Below are positions 52,314 through 61,005 of a DNA stretch of 64,000 nt, in pieces. Below the pieces are notes generated by a model, which saw nothing but the letters and a program-made list of their open reading frames with translations, was not told the origin of the DNA and did no database searches. How positions within the stretch are numbered: the first letter of the stretch is position 1; each line of letters starts with the position of its first letter. Source of the DNA: Alphaproteobacteria bacterium AO1-B (lineage in GTDB: Bacteria > Pseudomonadota > Alphaproteobacteria > Rhizobiales > Stappiaceae); NCBI GenBank assembly GCA_001890945.1, contig MLAX01000004.1:186001-250000 (forward strand). The letters run 5' to 3'. A program made the translations under genes and the position numbers.

Positions 52314-53114
52314 GTGCGTCGTATGCTCGGGCAAATTGATATCACAAAACGGCAGGCAGAGATTGCTGATCTGGTTCAAAAAGCCGGATTTGCCTCAGTT
52401 GAGGAATTGGCCGAGCGGTTTGAAGTGACAACCCAGACAATTCGCCGCGATGTAAACGGACTTTGTGAACTTGGAATTTTGCGCCGGACCCACGGTGGCG
52501 TCGAGCCACCAGCGCGCGCTGCCAACATCCACTACTCCACCCGGCAGATTCTGAACCTTCCGGGCAAGCAGGATATCGCCCGTCAGGTCGCAGCTCGGGT
52601 TGAAAACAATCAGTCGATAGCTTTTTCCATTGGTACAACGCCTGAGATCGTGATGCAGGCTTTGACCGGTCACGAGAATCTGGCGGTCTTCACCAACAAT
52701 TTGAACGTAGCGTTCAGTGCATCAAGCAATCCGTCTTTTCAGGTAACGATTGCGGGTGGCCGGCTGCGCTACGGCGACAGGGATGTTCTTGGGTCATCTG
52801 CCCAGTCGTTTTTTGCGAACTACAAGGTGGATATCGGCATCTTTGGTGTTGCCGGGGTCGATGAAGACGGCACGCTGCTTGACTTCCATGAAGACGAGGT
52901 CGCGGCCCGTCAGGCTATTCTGGCCAATTGCCGGACTTCCTATCTTGTTCTCGACAACAGCAAGTTTGGCCGGAGTGCCCACGTTCGGGGCGGCCACTTG
53001 AGCGACGTCACAGATATTTTCACCGACAAACCTGTGCCTCAGGCCTTTCTGGAGAGTTTGAAAGATGCACAGACCATTGTTCATCTCCCCGGATCGGCGG
53101 AGGGTGAACAATGA
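52314..53114 (+). CDS. DeoR family transcriptional regulator
   Basis: A 266-residue repressor. The N-terminal HTH is TKRQAEIADLVQKAGFASVEELAERFEVTTQTIRRDVNGLCELG (in parts, residues 12-55), followed by the sugar-phosphate-sensing DeoRC domain with SIGTTPEIVMQAL and IGIFGVAGVDEDGTLLDFHEDEVAARQAIL. Family members sense a phosphorylated sugar. The start is GTG 52314, eight bases after AGGA, or ATG 52323. Its stop overlaps the ATPase gene's start (ATGA), so it is the first gene of the importer operon it probably controls. Confidence 0.92.
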   Translation: MRRMLGQIDITKRQAEIADLVQKAGFASVEELAERFEVTTQTIRRDVNGLCELGILRRTHGGVEPPARAANIHYSTRQILNLPGKQDIARQVAARVENNQSIAFSIGTTPEIVMQALTGHENLAVFTNNLNVAFSASSNPSFQVTIAGGRLRYGDRDVLGSSAQSFFANYKVDIGIFGVAGVDEDGTLLDFHEDEVAARQAILANCRTSYLVLDNSKFGRSAHVRGGHLSDVTDIFTDKPVPQAFLESLKDAQTIVHLPGSAEGEQ

Positions 53115-54181
53115 CAGACCTGAACCTGTCCAGTGCCGGTAAGCCGATCGTTCTGGAGAACATCTCCCGGGTCTGGGGGGAGACGGTGGCCGTCGATAAC
53201 CTCAGCATCACAATGCCCGCAGGGTCTTTTACAGCTCTTTTGGGGCCGTCCGGTTGTGGCAAATCCACAACCTTGAGGATGATCGCCGGACTGGAAAGCG
53301 TTTCGTCGGGAAGCATCAAGATTGGTGAAAGCGATGTGACCAATACGCCGTCATCAAAGCGCGATTTGTCTATGGTGTTTCAGTCCTATGCATTGTTCCC
53401 GCACCTGTCGGTCGCAGAGAACATCATCTTCGGATTGAAGGTGCGCCGCGTTGGCCGTGCGGAACGCGATGAGCGCTTGCAGAAAGTCGCTGACCTTCTG
53501 GGCTTGTCCCAGCTTCTGGAGCGGAAACCCGGCCAGCTTTCCGGCGGTCAGCAGCAGCGGGTTGCGCTGGGCCGGGCGATTATCGGCGAGAAGCCGATCT
53601 GTTTGATGGACGAGCCGCTGTCCAACCTTGATGCTAAACTTCGCCACGAAATGCGGGTGGAAATCCGAGCGCTGCAACGGCAACTCGGTTTTACCATGGT
53701 CTATGTCACCCACGATCAGGTTGAAGCCATCACAATGGCGGACCAGGTCGTCCTGTTAAACAAAGGGCAATTGGTTCAGGCCGCAGGGCCGCGGACGCTT
53801 TATGATCGGCCGGCCACACCCTTTGCAGCCCGGTTTATCGGCACGCCGCCGATGAATTTGTTCCCGGCAGCGGCCTTTCGAAAACTCGAAAATGCGCCAT
53901 CGCACAAGTTGGGTGTTCGCCCGGAAGCCATGCGCCGGCAGGCAGGTGGCCCACTGGAGGCGACGATCCGTACGGTCGAATATCTTGGAGCGGACATTCT
54001 CGCCGACTGCGTTGTTGCTGATACGGCGTTTCAAGTCCGGTTGGCGACCGCAGATCCGGTTACACCCGGTCAGTCCATTGAACTCGGCTTTGAGCCGGAT
54101 GCCTTGCACGTCTTTGATGCGCAGTCCGGTGCGCGCCGGGATGATCTTGTTTCTGAAATTGGGGCGCAGTTGCGCTCCTGA
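53111..54181 (+). CDS. CUT1 sugar ABC transporter ATP-binding protein (UgpC/MalK-like)
   Basis: A 356-residue ATPase with Walker A GPSGCGKST, Q-loop MVFQSYALFPHLSV, signature LSGGQQQRVALGRAI, Walker B CLMDEPLSNLDAKLR and YVTHDQVEAITMAD, plus a C-terminal TOBE domain (LGVRPEAM). It overlaps the DeoR gene by 4 bp and powers the importer made of the following three genes. The carbohydrate is unknown; the PfkB kinase downstream suggests a sugar acid or polyol. Confidence 0.93.
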   Translation: MTDLNLSSAGKPIVLENISRVWGETVAVDNLSITMPAGSFTALLGPSGCGKSTTLRMIAGLESVSSGSIKIGESDVTNTPSSKRDLSMVFQSYALFPHLSVAENIIFGLKVRRVGRAERDERLQKVADLLGLSQLLERKPGQLSGGQQQRVALGRAIIGEKPICLMDEPLSNLDAKLRHEMRVEIRALQRQLGFTMVYVTHDQVEAITMADQVVLLNKGQLVQAAGPRTLYDRPATPFAARFIGTPPMNLFPAAAFRKLENAPSHKLGVRPEAMRRQAGGPLEATIRTVEYLGADILADCVVADTAFQVRLATADPVTPGQSIELGFEPDALHVFDAQSGARRDDLVSEIGAQLRS

Positions 54182-54264
54182 CAGTCTACGTGGGCCCGCG
54201 TGGAAACCCCGCCCTGTGCGGATGTTCAAACCCTAGGAAGTCATTAGCCTTAGGAAGAAAACGA

Positions 54265-55548
54265 ATGTTGAAGTCCACTTTCCTGAAGGCCGTTGCTGCA
54301 ACGGCTTTGACATTCAGCACCTGGGCGTCCGCTCAGGCTGTTGATCTTCAGTTCTATTTCCCGGTTGCTGTCGGCGGCAAAGCAGCTGACACCATTCAAG
54401 AGTTGACCGCTGAATACGTCGCTCAAAACCCGGATGTGAACATCGACGCGGTCTACGCTGGTTCCTATCAGGACACAGTTGCCAAGGCGATCACTGCTTC
54501 GCGTGGTGGCAACCCGCCACAGCTCAGCGTGATCCTGTCCGTCGACATGTACACACTGATCGACGAAGACCTCATTGTGCCGTTCGATGACTACCTCACC
54601 ACCGAGGAAGACAAGAAATGGCTTGAAGGTTTCTATCCTGCGTTCATGGAAAACAGCCAGACTGGTGGCAAGACCTACGGCATCCCGTTCCAGCGCTCCA
54701 CGCCGGTGCTTTACTGGAACAAGGAAGCTTTCAAGGAAGCAGGTCTTGACCCGGAAGTCGCTCCTGAGACCTGGGAAGAAATGGTCGAATTCGGCAAGAA
54801 GCTGACCAAAAAAGACGCGTCCGGTAATGCAACGCAATGGGGTGTGCGCATCCCGTCTTCCGGTTTCCCATACTGGCTATTCCAGGGCCTCGCCATCGCG
54901 AATGGTGCAGAGCTTGTGAATGCGGAAGGCAACAAAACCAACTTCGATGATCCGAAGGTTGTTGAGGCGCTGCAATACCTCGTTGACCTGAGCACCAAGC
55001 ACGAAGTTATGGCTCCGGGCATTATTGAGTGGGGCGCGACACCGAAGGCTTTCTTCGAAGGTCAGACGGCCATGATGTGGACCTCCACCGGCAACCTGAC
55101 CAACGTGCGTGACAATGCGCCGTTTGATTTCGGTGTTGCAATGCTGCCTGCAAAAGTGACCCGCGGCGCGCCGACAGGTGGCGGCAACTTCTATCTGTTC
55201 AAGGGCGCATCCGATGAGCAGAACAAGGCCGCTGTCGAGTTCGTTCAGTGGATCACTGCGCCGGAACAGTCTGCAAAGTGGACCATCGCAACCGGATACG
55301 TCGCACCGCGCGCCGAGACCTGGGAAACCGAAGAGATGAAAGCCTACACGGCTGACTTCGCTCCGGCTCTGGTTGCCCGAGATCAGCTTGAGTTCGCCAA
55401 GGCCGAGCTGTCCACATACCAGAACCAGCGCGTCACCGGCATCTTCAACGACGCCCTGGCAGCTGTCATCACTGGCCAGAAAGACGCTGAGACGGCTTTG
55501 AAAGAAGCGCAAGCACAAGCTGACGAGATCCTGGCGGAATACCGCTAA
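54265..55548 (+). CDS. Carbohydrate ABC transporter substrate-binding protein (CUT1)
   Basis: A 427-residue periplasmic binding protein of the UgpB/MalE type. The signal peptide is MLKSTFLKAVAATALTFSTW with cleavage near SAQA-VDLQFYFPV. Family segments include FQRSTPVLYWNKEAFKEAGL, ETWEEMVEFGKKLT and FFEGQTAMMWTSTG. The ATG at 54265 has TAGGAAG upstream and restores the signal peptide; the open frame runs further up to 54190. A 13-bp hairpin follows immediately, separating this highly expressed component from the permeases. Confidence 0.93.
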   Translation: MLKSTFLKAVAATALTFSTWASAQAVDLQFYFPVAVGGKAADTIQELTAEYVAQNPDVNIDAVYAGSYQDTVAKAITASRGGNPPQLSVILSVDMYTLIDEDLIVPFDDYLTTEEDKKWLEGFYPAFMENSQTGGKTYGIPFQRSTPVLYWNKEAFKEAGLDPEVAPETWEEMVEFGKKLTKKDASGNATQWGVRIPSSGFPYWLFQGLAIANGAELVNAEGNKTNFDDPKVVEALQYLVDLSTKHEVMAPGIIEWGATPKAFFEGQTAMMWTSTGNLTNVRDNAPFDFGVAMLPAKVTRGAPTGGGNFYLFKGASDEQNKAAVEFVQWITAPEQSAKWTIATGYVAPRAETWETEEMKAYTADFAPALVARDQLEFAKAELSTYQNQRVTGIFNDALAAVITGQKDAETALKEAQAQADEILAEYR

Positions 55549-55560
55549 GGAGGGTCGGGT

Positions 55561-55594
55561 AGCAGCGCACCGGACCACGGCCCGGTGCGCTGCT
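55561..55594 (+). terminator. Intercistronic hairpin after the binding-protein gene
   Basis: AGCAGCGCACCGG and CCGGTGCGCTGCT pair perfectly over 13 bp with an 8-nt loop, followed by TCTCATTTTTG. It lies 13 nt after the binding-protein stop. Such hairpins usually stabilise the upstream mRNA or cause partial termination, giving more binding protein than permease. Confidence 0.68.
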
Positions 55595-55657
55595 TCTCAT
55601 TTTTGTTGACGCCCATTCAAAATCGGGCCGGAAAGACATCTCCGGGTTGTGACGCGC

Positions 55658-56545
55658 ATGCAGACGTTGAGACTGAAACGTGACTGGATCTATGGCTGGC
55701 TCTTGTTGCTGCCCGCACTCGTGTTCCTGTTCGCATTTACGCATATTCCGGCTGTCACGACGCTCTTGAACAGCTTCTTTTCCACGCCCCGTGGCCGCCG
55801 TCCTGCGAAATTCATCGGGCTCGAAAACTACGAGCGCATGCTCAATGACGCGGTCTTTTGGAAGGTGCTGTGGAACAACCTCTGGTTTGCAATCGGCACC
55901 ATCCCGGTCTCCGTGGCCCTGGCTATTGTCATGGCTCTTTGGGTCAACGACAAGCTGGCTGGTCGGAGCTTCGTCCGCATGGCCTATTTTACCCCAACCG
56001 TTTTACCGCTCATTGCCGTGGCAAACATCTGGCTGTTTTTCTATACGCCCGGCTTTGGCCTGTTTGACCAGATCACTGGTTTCCTATTCGGCTGGCCGGC
56101 ATCCAATTACCTTGGCAATCCGGACACCGCCCTCAATGCGATCATTGTCGTGACAGTCTGGAAAGAGGCTGGGTTCTTCATGATCTTTTATCTGGCCGCG
56201 CTTCAGGCAATTCCCGTTTCACTAAAAGAGGCGGCGCAGATTGAGGGAGCAGGGCGCTGGACGATCTTCTGGCGGATCACGTTTCCGCTGTTGATGCCGA
56301 CGACCTTGTTCGTTTGCGTCAATGCAGTGATCAACTCCTTCCGGCTTGTTGATCACATATTCATCCTCACCGACGGTGGTCCGGACAATGCTTCGGCGTT
56401 GCTTCTCTTCTACATCTACGAGGTTGCCTTCCGGTTCTGGGAGACCGCTTATGGCGCGACACTCACCGTCGCCCTGTTGGTTTTGTTATCGCTCCTTGCC
56501 ATCGGCCAGTTCTTCTTCTTTGACCGCAAGGTGCATTACAAATGA
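55658..56545 (+). CDS. CUT1 sugar ABC transporter permease 1 (MalF/UgpA-like)
   Basis: A 295-residue permease with six predicted helices (WLLLLPALVFLFAFTHI, LWNNLWFAIGTIPVSVALAI and others). The EAA loop is KEAAQIEGAGRWTIFWRITFPLLMPTTLF. The ATG at 55658 is three codons after an in-frame GTG (55649); neither has a strong ribosome binding site. It overlaps permease 2 by 4 bp. Confidence 0.92.
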   Translation: MQTLRLKRDWIYGWLLLLPALVFLFAFTHIPAVTTLLNSFFSTPRGRRPAKFIGLENYERMLNDAVFWKVLWNNLWFAIGTIPVSVALAIVMALWVNDKLAGRSFVRMAYFTPTVLPLIAVANIWLFFYTPGFGLFDQITGFLFGWPASNYLGNPDTALNAIIVVTVWKEAGFFMIFYLAALQAIPVSLKEAAQIEGAGRWTIFWRITFPLLMPTTLFVCVNAVINSFRLVDHIFILTDGGPDNASALLLFYIYEVAFRFWETAYGATLTVALLVLLSLLAIGQFFFFDRKVHYK

Positions 56546-57363
56546 CCCGCGCCTCCGACATGTTTGACCGCTTTTTGAATGCCTTTGCTGCCTGGGCGCT
56601 GGCGCTTCTGTGGATCCTGCCACTCGCCTATGCGGTTTGGACCGCTATCCATCCATCTGCCTATGAAGCCAACTTCGATCTCTTCGCGCCGCTGACAACG
56701 GAGAACTTTGTAAAGGCTTGGGAGGCTGCGCCGTTTCACCGCTACTTTCTCAACACCTTCATCTTGGTGACCATGATCCTGGCGGGGCAGTTCTTCCTTT
56801 GCACCTTGGCCGCCTTCGCCTTCGCACGGTTTGAGTTTCCCGGCCGCAACGTCCTGTTTGCATTGGTGCTCCTTCAGTTGCTGGTCATGCCGGACATTCT
56901 GATGGTGGAAAACTATCAGACCATGCGGTTGCTGAATCTGGTCGACACCATTCCCGCAATTGCGCTGCCGTACATTGCTTCCGGCTTCGGGATCTTCCTG
57001 CTGCGCCAGACCTTCATGACCATCCCGAAGGAACTGGACGAGGCGGCCCGGATTGAAGGAGCTTCGGTTCTGGGCGTCTTATGGAAAGTCTACATTCCGC
57101 TCGCAAAACCGACCTACCTCGCCTACGGACTGGTGTCCGTCAGCCATCACTGGAACAACTTTCTTTGGCCCTTGATTGTAACGAATTCGGTCGAAACTCG
57201 CCCAGTGACTGTTGGCCTCAGCGTGTTTTCCGCCATTGACAGTGGGATCGAATGGTCGGTGATCAATGCAGCGACGCTCATGACATCCGGTCCTCTTTTG
57301 ATCGCATTCCTGCTGTTTCAGCGCCAGTTTGTTCAGAGCTTCATGCGCGCCGGCATCAAGTAA
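56542..57363 (+). CDS. CUT1 sugar ABC transporter permease 2 (MalG/UgpE-like)
   Basis: A 273-residue permease. The first helix (ALALLWILPLAYAVWTAI) follows a short tail, and the EAA loop is DEAARIEGASVLGVLWKVYIPLAKPTYLA. The ATGA overlap with permease 1 implies coupled translation of the heterodimer. The C-terminus QRQFVQSFMRAGIK is typical of the MalG group. A terminator-like hairpin lies between it and the PfkB gene. Confidence 0.92.
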   Translation: MTRASDMFDRFLNAFAAWALALLWILPLAYAVWTAIHPSAYEANFDLFAPLTTENFVKAWEAAPFHRYFLNTFILVTMILAGQFFLCTLAAFAFARFEFPGRNVLFALVLLQLLVMPDILMVENYQTMRLLNLVDTIPAIALPYIASGFGIFLLRQTFMTIPKELDEAARIEGASVLGVLWKVYIPLAKPTYLAYGLVSVSHHWNNFLWPLIVTNSVETRPVTVGLSVFSAIDSGIEWSVINAATLMTSGPLLIAFLLFQRQFVQSFMRAGIK

Positions 57364-57472
57364 CGGCCGCGAGGTTGAACCAAAGCCAGGTTATCGCAGT
57401 GGCGAGCAGGGCACCGTGTCTGCGAATATCACCCCTTCCGCAATTGACCTGTTTCGTGCTAATGGATTTAAG

Positions 57473-57494
57473 CCGCAGAATTCTGCGGTTTTTT
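57473..57494 (+). terminator. Terminator-like hairpin 30 nt before the PfkB kinase start
   Basis: CCGCAG-AATT-CTGCGG followed by six T residues at 57489-57494 is a compact intrinsic terminator. It ends the importer operon 110 bp after permease 2, yet it lies only about 30 nt upstream of the kinase start and 20 nt before its GGAGGA ribosome binding site. It therefore leaves little room for a separate kinase promoter downstream, so partial read-through is likely. Confidence 0.72.
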
Positions 57495-57525
57495 CGTGCC
57501 TGTATACTGCCCCGGAGGAAGGTTC

Positions 57526-58440
57526 GTGCCATCAAATTTTCTGGCAATTGGTGAGTGCATGGTGGAAATGGCGCCGACCGGCGGGGGGACTTTTGCAAAG
57601 GGTTTTGCTGGAGATACGCTGAACACTGCCTGGTATGTGCGAAAGTCCTTAAGCCAAGATTGGACTGTTTCCTATCTCACCGCAGTTGGCAACGATCAGA
57701 TCTCCGAAGAAATGATTGCGTTTCTTGATGGGGCGGGGCTTGCAACCGATCACATTCAGCGGCTGAATGACCGCACCATCGGTCTCTACTTGATCCAGCT
57801 GAAGGATGGCGAGCGCAGCTTTGCCTACTGGCGGTCGCAGTCTGCTGCCCGATGTCTTGCAGATGATGCCGTTGCTCTGTCGACGGCGATGGATACGGCA
57901 GGGCTGATCTATTTCAGCGGTATTACGCTCGGCATCCTTTCACCGGAAAGCCGACAGGCATTCCTATCGTCACTTGCTGCCGCACGCGAGAAAGGAGCCA
58001 GGGCCGCCTTTGATCCCAATCTCCGGCCGCGTCTTTGGGAAGATGCGCAGACCATGCGGGATTGCGTTACCGAGGCAGCGGGCCTGTGTGATTTTGTGAT
58101 GCCGTCCTTTGAGGACGAGGAAGCACATTTTGGCGACACAACGCCATTTGTGAGCGCGGATCGCTATCTTGCAGCCGGTGCGAAAATGATAGTCGTCAAG
58201 AATGGCCCGCAAGAGGTGATCGTGGCGTCGGAAAACGACCGTAGATCGTTCCGGCCGGACCCGGTCCGCAATGTGGTCGACACAACCGCCGCCGGCGACA
58301 GTTTCAACGCCGCGTTTCTTGCTGAATATCTCGTATCGGGTGATGTTGACGCAAGCGTAGCGGCGGGTGCTCGTCTTGCCGGAACTGTTATCCAGCATCG
58401 GGGTGCTCTGGTTGATCTATCCAGCGGACTGGTCGCTTAG
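57526..58440 (+). CDS. PfkB family carbohydrate kinase (2-keto-3-deoxygluconate kinase-like)
   Basis: A 304-residue ribokinase-fold sugar kinase. The N-terminus VPSNFLAIGECMVEMAP begins the fold, GGGTFAKGFAGDTLNTAWYV is the substrate-binding block, and DTTAAGDSFNAAFLAEY near residue 255 is PfkB signature 2 with the catalytic Asp; the DTTAAGD spelling is common among KDG kinases. GTG 57526 is chosen because GGAGGA lies six to seven bases upstream; the open frame to 57496 overlaps the terminator. It would phosphorylate the sugar or sugar acid taken up by the importer. Confidence 0.9.
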   Translation: MPSNFLAIGECMVEMAPTGGGTFAKGFAGDTLNTAWYVRKSLSQDWTVSYLTAVGNDQISEEMIAFLDGAGLATDHIQRLNDRTIGLYLIQLKDGERSFAYWRSQSAARCLADDAVALSTAMDTAGLIYFSGITLGILSPESRQAFLSSLAAAREKGARAAFDPNLRPRLWEDAQTMRDCVTEAAGLCDFVMPSFEDEEAHFGDTTPFVSADRYLAAGAKMIVVKNGPQEVIVASENDRRSFRPDPVRNVVDTTAAGDSFNAAFLAEYLVSGDVDASVAAGARLAGTVIQHRGALVDLSSGLVA

Positions 58441-58462
58441 ATCAGATCTGACCGTCGCCTGC

Positions 58463-58834
58463 TCAGCTATAGACCAAGTGATCTTGAGGCAGGTTCTCTG
58501 ACCAGATCCTGAGCTCATCCAGAAACTTCAAAGCTGTCGCGCCGAACTCGGTTATTTCGTATTCTACGGAGACAGGTGCGGTTTGAAGTACTGTCCGGGT
58601 GACAAGACCGCGCTCTTCCAGTTGTTTGAGACGTTCCGCGATCATTTTTTTGCTGGCACCTCCCAGCATTCGCGACAGATCGTTGAAGCGGACTGGGCCG
58701 TCTTTCAGGTGCCAAAGAAGCGAGCCTGTCCATTTGCCACCGAGAATACGCATGCCGCGCTCGATGGGGCAGGGTTCCGTGCAGGCTTCCAGCACGACCC
58801 GGCGTTTGCCAACAGTCTCCAGCCGACCGGCCAT
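58463..58834 (-). CDS. HxlR family transcriptional regulator with N-terminal cysteines
   Basis: A 123-residue winged-helix regulator. The core is CPIERGMRILGGKWTGSLLWHL, then RFNDLSRMLGGASKKMIAERLKQLEERGLV and VEYEITEFG. Two cysteines, C18 and C22 (ACTEPCPIE), lie just before the first helix. Several HxlR proteins (YodB, QorR and HypR types) use a Cys in this region to sense quinones, diamide or hypochlorite. It is divergent from the MdaB-GST-KefF-Kef gene set with a palindromic site between, so it is the probable thiol-stress repressor of that set. Confidence 0.92.
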   Translation of the reverse strand: MAGRLETVGKRRVVLEACTEPCPIERGMRILGGKWTGSLLWHLKDGPVRFNDLSRMLGGASKKMIAERLKQLEERGLVTRTVLQTAPVSVEYEITEFGATALKFLDELRIWSENLPQDHLVYS

Positions 58835-58859
58835 TCCGTGATCCTCTCCTAAATTTCAG

Positions 58860-58892
58860 GTTACAAAAAGTATACTGGTTGATCTTTGTAAC
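58860..58892. promoter_or_regulatory. HxlR-type operator between divergent genes
   Basis: GTTACAAA (58860-58867) and TTTGTAAC (58885-58892) are perfect 8-bp inverted arms 17 bp apart, with an 8-bp palindrome AGTATACT in the middle (58869-58876). It lies in the 136-bp gap between the HxlR gene and the reductase gene. The TACTN-like core resembles boxes described for HxlR regulators; binding is inferred. Confidence 0.68.
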
Positions 58893-58970
58893 TTAATCGC
58901 TCATCTCAGGGCTGAAATCAAGTAGCACCGTCGTGGTCCGGCGGTACGTCAGCTCAAGGGGTGTTTGCAC

Positions 58971-59582
58971 ATGGCACGAATTCTGATCATCAACGGGCAT
59001 CAGCCTTATCCATTTGCCGAAGGGAGGTTAAACGCTGCACTGGTCGAGCGTGCCAAGGTGTTTTTTGAAGTTCGCGGCGATGAGGTCCGGGTTGTTGAGA
59101 CCGCAAAGAACTATGACACGGAAGTCGAGGTGGGAAACCACCAGTGGGCCGACACGATTGTCATGCAGTTCCCAGTCAACTGGATGGGTGTGCCGTGGTC
59201 TTTCAAGAAGTATCAGGATGATGTCTACACGGCCGGTATGGATGGGCGTCTTTGCGCCGGCGACGGGCGTGCTGCCGAAGCACCAAAAGAAAACTACGGC
59301 GCCGGCGGCAGTCTCACCGGCAAAACCTACATGTTGTCCGTGACATTCAACGCGCCGCGCGAGGCTTTCGATGACGCGCAGGAATTCCTCTTTCAGGGCC
59401 GGTCCGTCGATGATTTGATGATGCCGATGCATATGAACGCACGCTTTTTCGGCCTAGAGAAACTGCCGACGTTTGCTGCCTACGATGTCATGAAAAACCC
59501 GGATATCGAAAACGATTTTGTCCGCTTCGATGCGCATCTGACCGATATCTTCAAAGAGGACACGTCCCATGCCGCAGCCTGA
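58971..59582 (+). CDS. NAD(P)H-dependent quinone oxidoreductase (MdaB-like)
   Basis: A 203-residue flavodoxin-fold reductase. The FMN/FAD phosphate loop follows [21 protein letters not shown], and [24 protein letters not shown] is the characteristic MdaB active-site segment. MdaB-type enzymes reduce quinones by two electrons, avoiding semiquinones. ATG 58971 has AAGGGG upstream; a TTG two codons earlier is in frame. It is the first gene of the set under the HxlR site and overlaps the GST gene by 14 bp. Confidence 0.88.
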   Translation: MARILIINGHQPYPFAEGRLNAALVERAKVFFEVRGDEVRVVETAKNYDTEVEVGNHQWADTIVMQFPVNWMGVPWSFKKYQDDVYTAGMDGRLCAGDGRAAEAPKENYGAGGSLTGKTYMLSVTFNAPREAFDDAQEFLFQGRSVDDLMMPMHMNARFFGLEKLPTFAAYDVMKNPDIENDFVRFDAHLTDIFKEDTSHAAA

Positions 59583-60288
59583 TATTCATCTTTACACCGC
59601 AGCGACCATGAACGGCTACAAGCCGGTGATCTTTCTGGAAGAAGCCGGTGTTCCGTACGATCTGACCTTTATTGATTTTTCCAAAAAGGAGCAGAAGGCC
59701 CCGGAGTATCTGAAGCTTAATCCGAACGGGCGGATCCCGACCATTGTTGACCGCAGCAATGGCGACTTCGCCGTATTCGAAAGCGGTGCGATCCTGTGGT
59801 ATTTGGCTGAGAAATACGGCGTGTTTCTGCCTGAGGAACCCAAGGCCCGTTCAGAAACACACCAATGGCTAATGTTCCAGATGGCCGGTGTCGGCCCGAT
59901 GATGGGGCAAGCCATGTATTTCCAACGCATTGCTGCGCCGAACGGACACGAAGAACCGTTTTCCATCAAACGCTATGTCGATGAAACGCGTCGTCTTCTG
60001 AAGGTTTTGAACACGAGGCTTGAGGGCCGCGATTGGCTCGCCGGTGACGCGTATTCGATTGCCGACATCGCCACTTACCCCTGGGCGCGGGCGTACCCTT
60101 GGGCAAAGGTTTCGATAGATGGACTGGACCATCTCAAGGCCTGGTTCGACCGGGTCGATGCGCGTCCAGCGGTTCAAAAGGCACTGACGATCCCGAAGGC
60201 TCAACCGGCTTTCTGGGGCGATGCGGATGAAAGCGCGTTTCTGAAGGAAAATGCGGCGCGTTTTGCAGCTGACGTAAAGAAAGCGTAG
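59569..60288 (+). CDS. Glutathione S-transferase (Nu-class YfcG/YghU-like)
   Basis: A 239-residue GST. The thioredoxin-like domain (1-85) contains [30 protein letters not shown] and [15 protein letters not shown]. The T-x-N-G segment near residue 12 is the Nu-class active-site pattern that favours disulfide-bond reductase activity. The helical C-terminal domain has [20 protein letters not shown]. The start overlaps the end of the MdaB-like gene, with GAGGA upstream. It would conjugate or reduce thiol adducts that also feed Kef gating. Confidence 0.92.
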   Translation: MPQPDIHLYTAATMNGYKPVIFLEEAGVPYDLTFIDFSKKEQKAPEYLKLNPNGRIPTIVDRSNGDFAVFESGAILWYLAEKYGVFLPEEPKARSETHQWLMFQMAGVGPMMGQAMYFQRIAAPNGHEEPFSIKRYVDETRRLLKVLNTRLEGRDWLAGDAYSIADIATYPWARAYPWAKVSIDGLDHLKAWFDRVDARPAVQKALTIPKAQPAFWGDADESAFLKENAARFAADVKKA

Positions 60289-60387
60289 CATTTTACAAAA
60301 TTTGGTTCAGCCGCAGCAGCTTGAACTCACCGTGTTGGCGGGCGGTCCTTAGCGGCTGGCCGCCTTCCTCGCTTACCGGAGTGTCCT

Positions 60388-61005
60388 TTGGCCAAAGTTC
60401 TTGTTCTTTACGCTCATCCCCGGCCTGACCGGTCGGAGATCAATCAACCCCTGTTTGAAACTGCAAAAGGCGTCCAAGGGGTGACGGCGGTTGATCTTTA
60501 TGCCGAATACCCCGATTTCGACATCCGTGTTGATGTGGAGCAAGAGCGGCTGCGGACCCATGACATCATCATCTTTCAACACCCGTTCTATTGGTATTCG
60601 GCGCCGTCGATCATGAAGGAGTGGCAAGATCTGGTGCTTGAGCACGGCTTCGCGTATGGCCTTCATGGCAAAGCGCTTGTCGGCAAAAGCTTTATGAATG
60701 TGACGACAGCTGGTGCCAAACCGGAAGCCTATTCAGCCGACGGTCTGAACCATTCCGATATTCGCAGTTTGCTCGCCCCGTTCGAGAAGACAGCGGACCT
60801 ATGCGGCATGCGGTTTCTGGCACCTTTTATCATGTTCGGCGCCGGAAGAGCCTTGGAAGAAAACCGGTTGAATGTGCACCGCAATGCTTACGATGATCTT
60901 TTGAAGGCGATGGTTGCGGACCGGTTCGATCTCGAAAAGGCTGCCAAGGCAAAACAGATCTCGGATGTTCTCGACGACTTCATTCTCAAAGGGGAGGCGG
61001 TCTGA
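60388..61005 (+). CDS. kefF: KefF-like NAD(P)H oxidoreductase, Kef ancillary protein
   Basis: A 205-residue flavodoxin-fold quinone reductase. VLVLYAHPRPDRSEINQPL starts the FMN-binding loop, and FQHPFYWYSAPSIMKEWQD is the KefF/KefG active-site block. The start is TTG at 60388 with GGAG upstream. The stop shares one base with the ATG of the Kef gene (TGATG), matching the kefF-kefC arrangement of enterobacteria, where KefF is required for full antiporter activity. Confidence 0.9.
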   Translation: MAKVLVLYAHPRPDRSEINQPLFETAKGVQGVTAVDLYAEYPDFDIRVDVEQERLRTHDIIIFQHPFYWYSAPSIMKEWQDLVLEHGFAYGLHGKALVGKSFMNVTTAGAKPEAYSADGLNHSDIRSLLAPFEKTADLCGMRFLAPFIMFGAGRALEENRLNVHRNAYDDLLKAMVADRFDLEKAAKAKQISDVLDDFILKGEAV

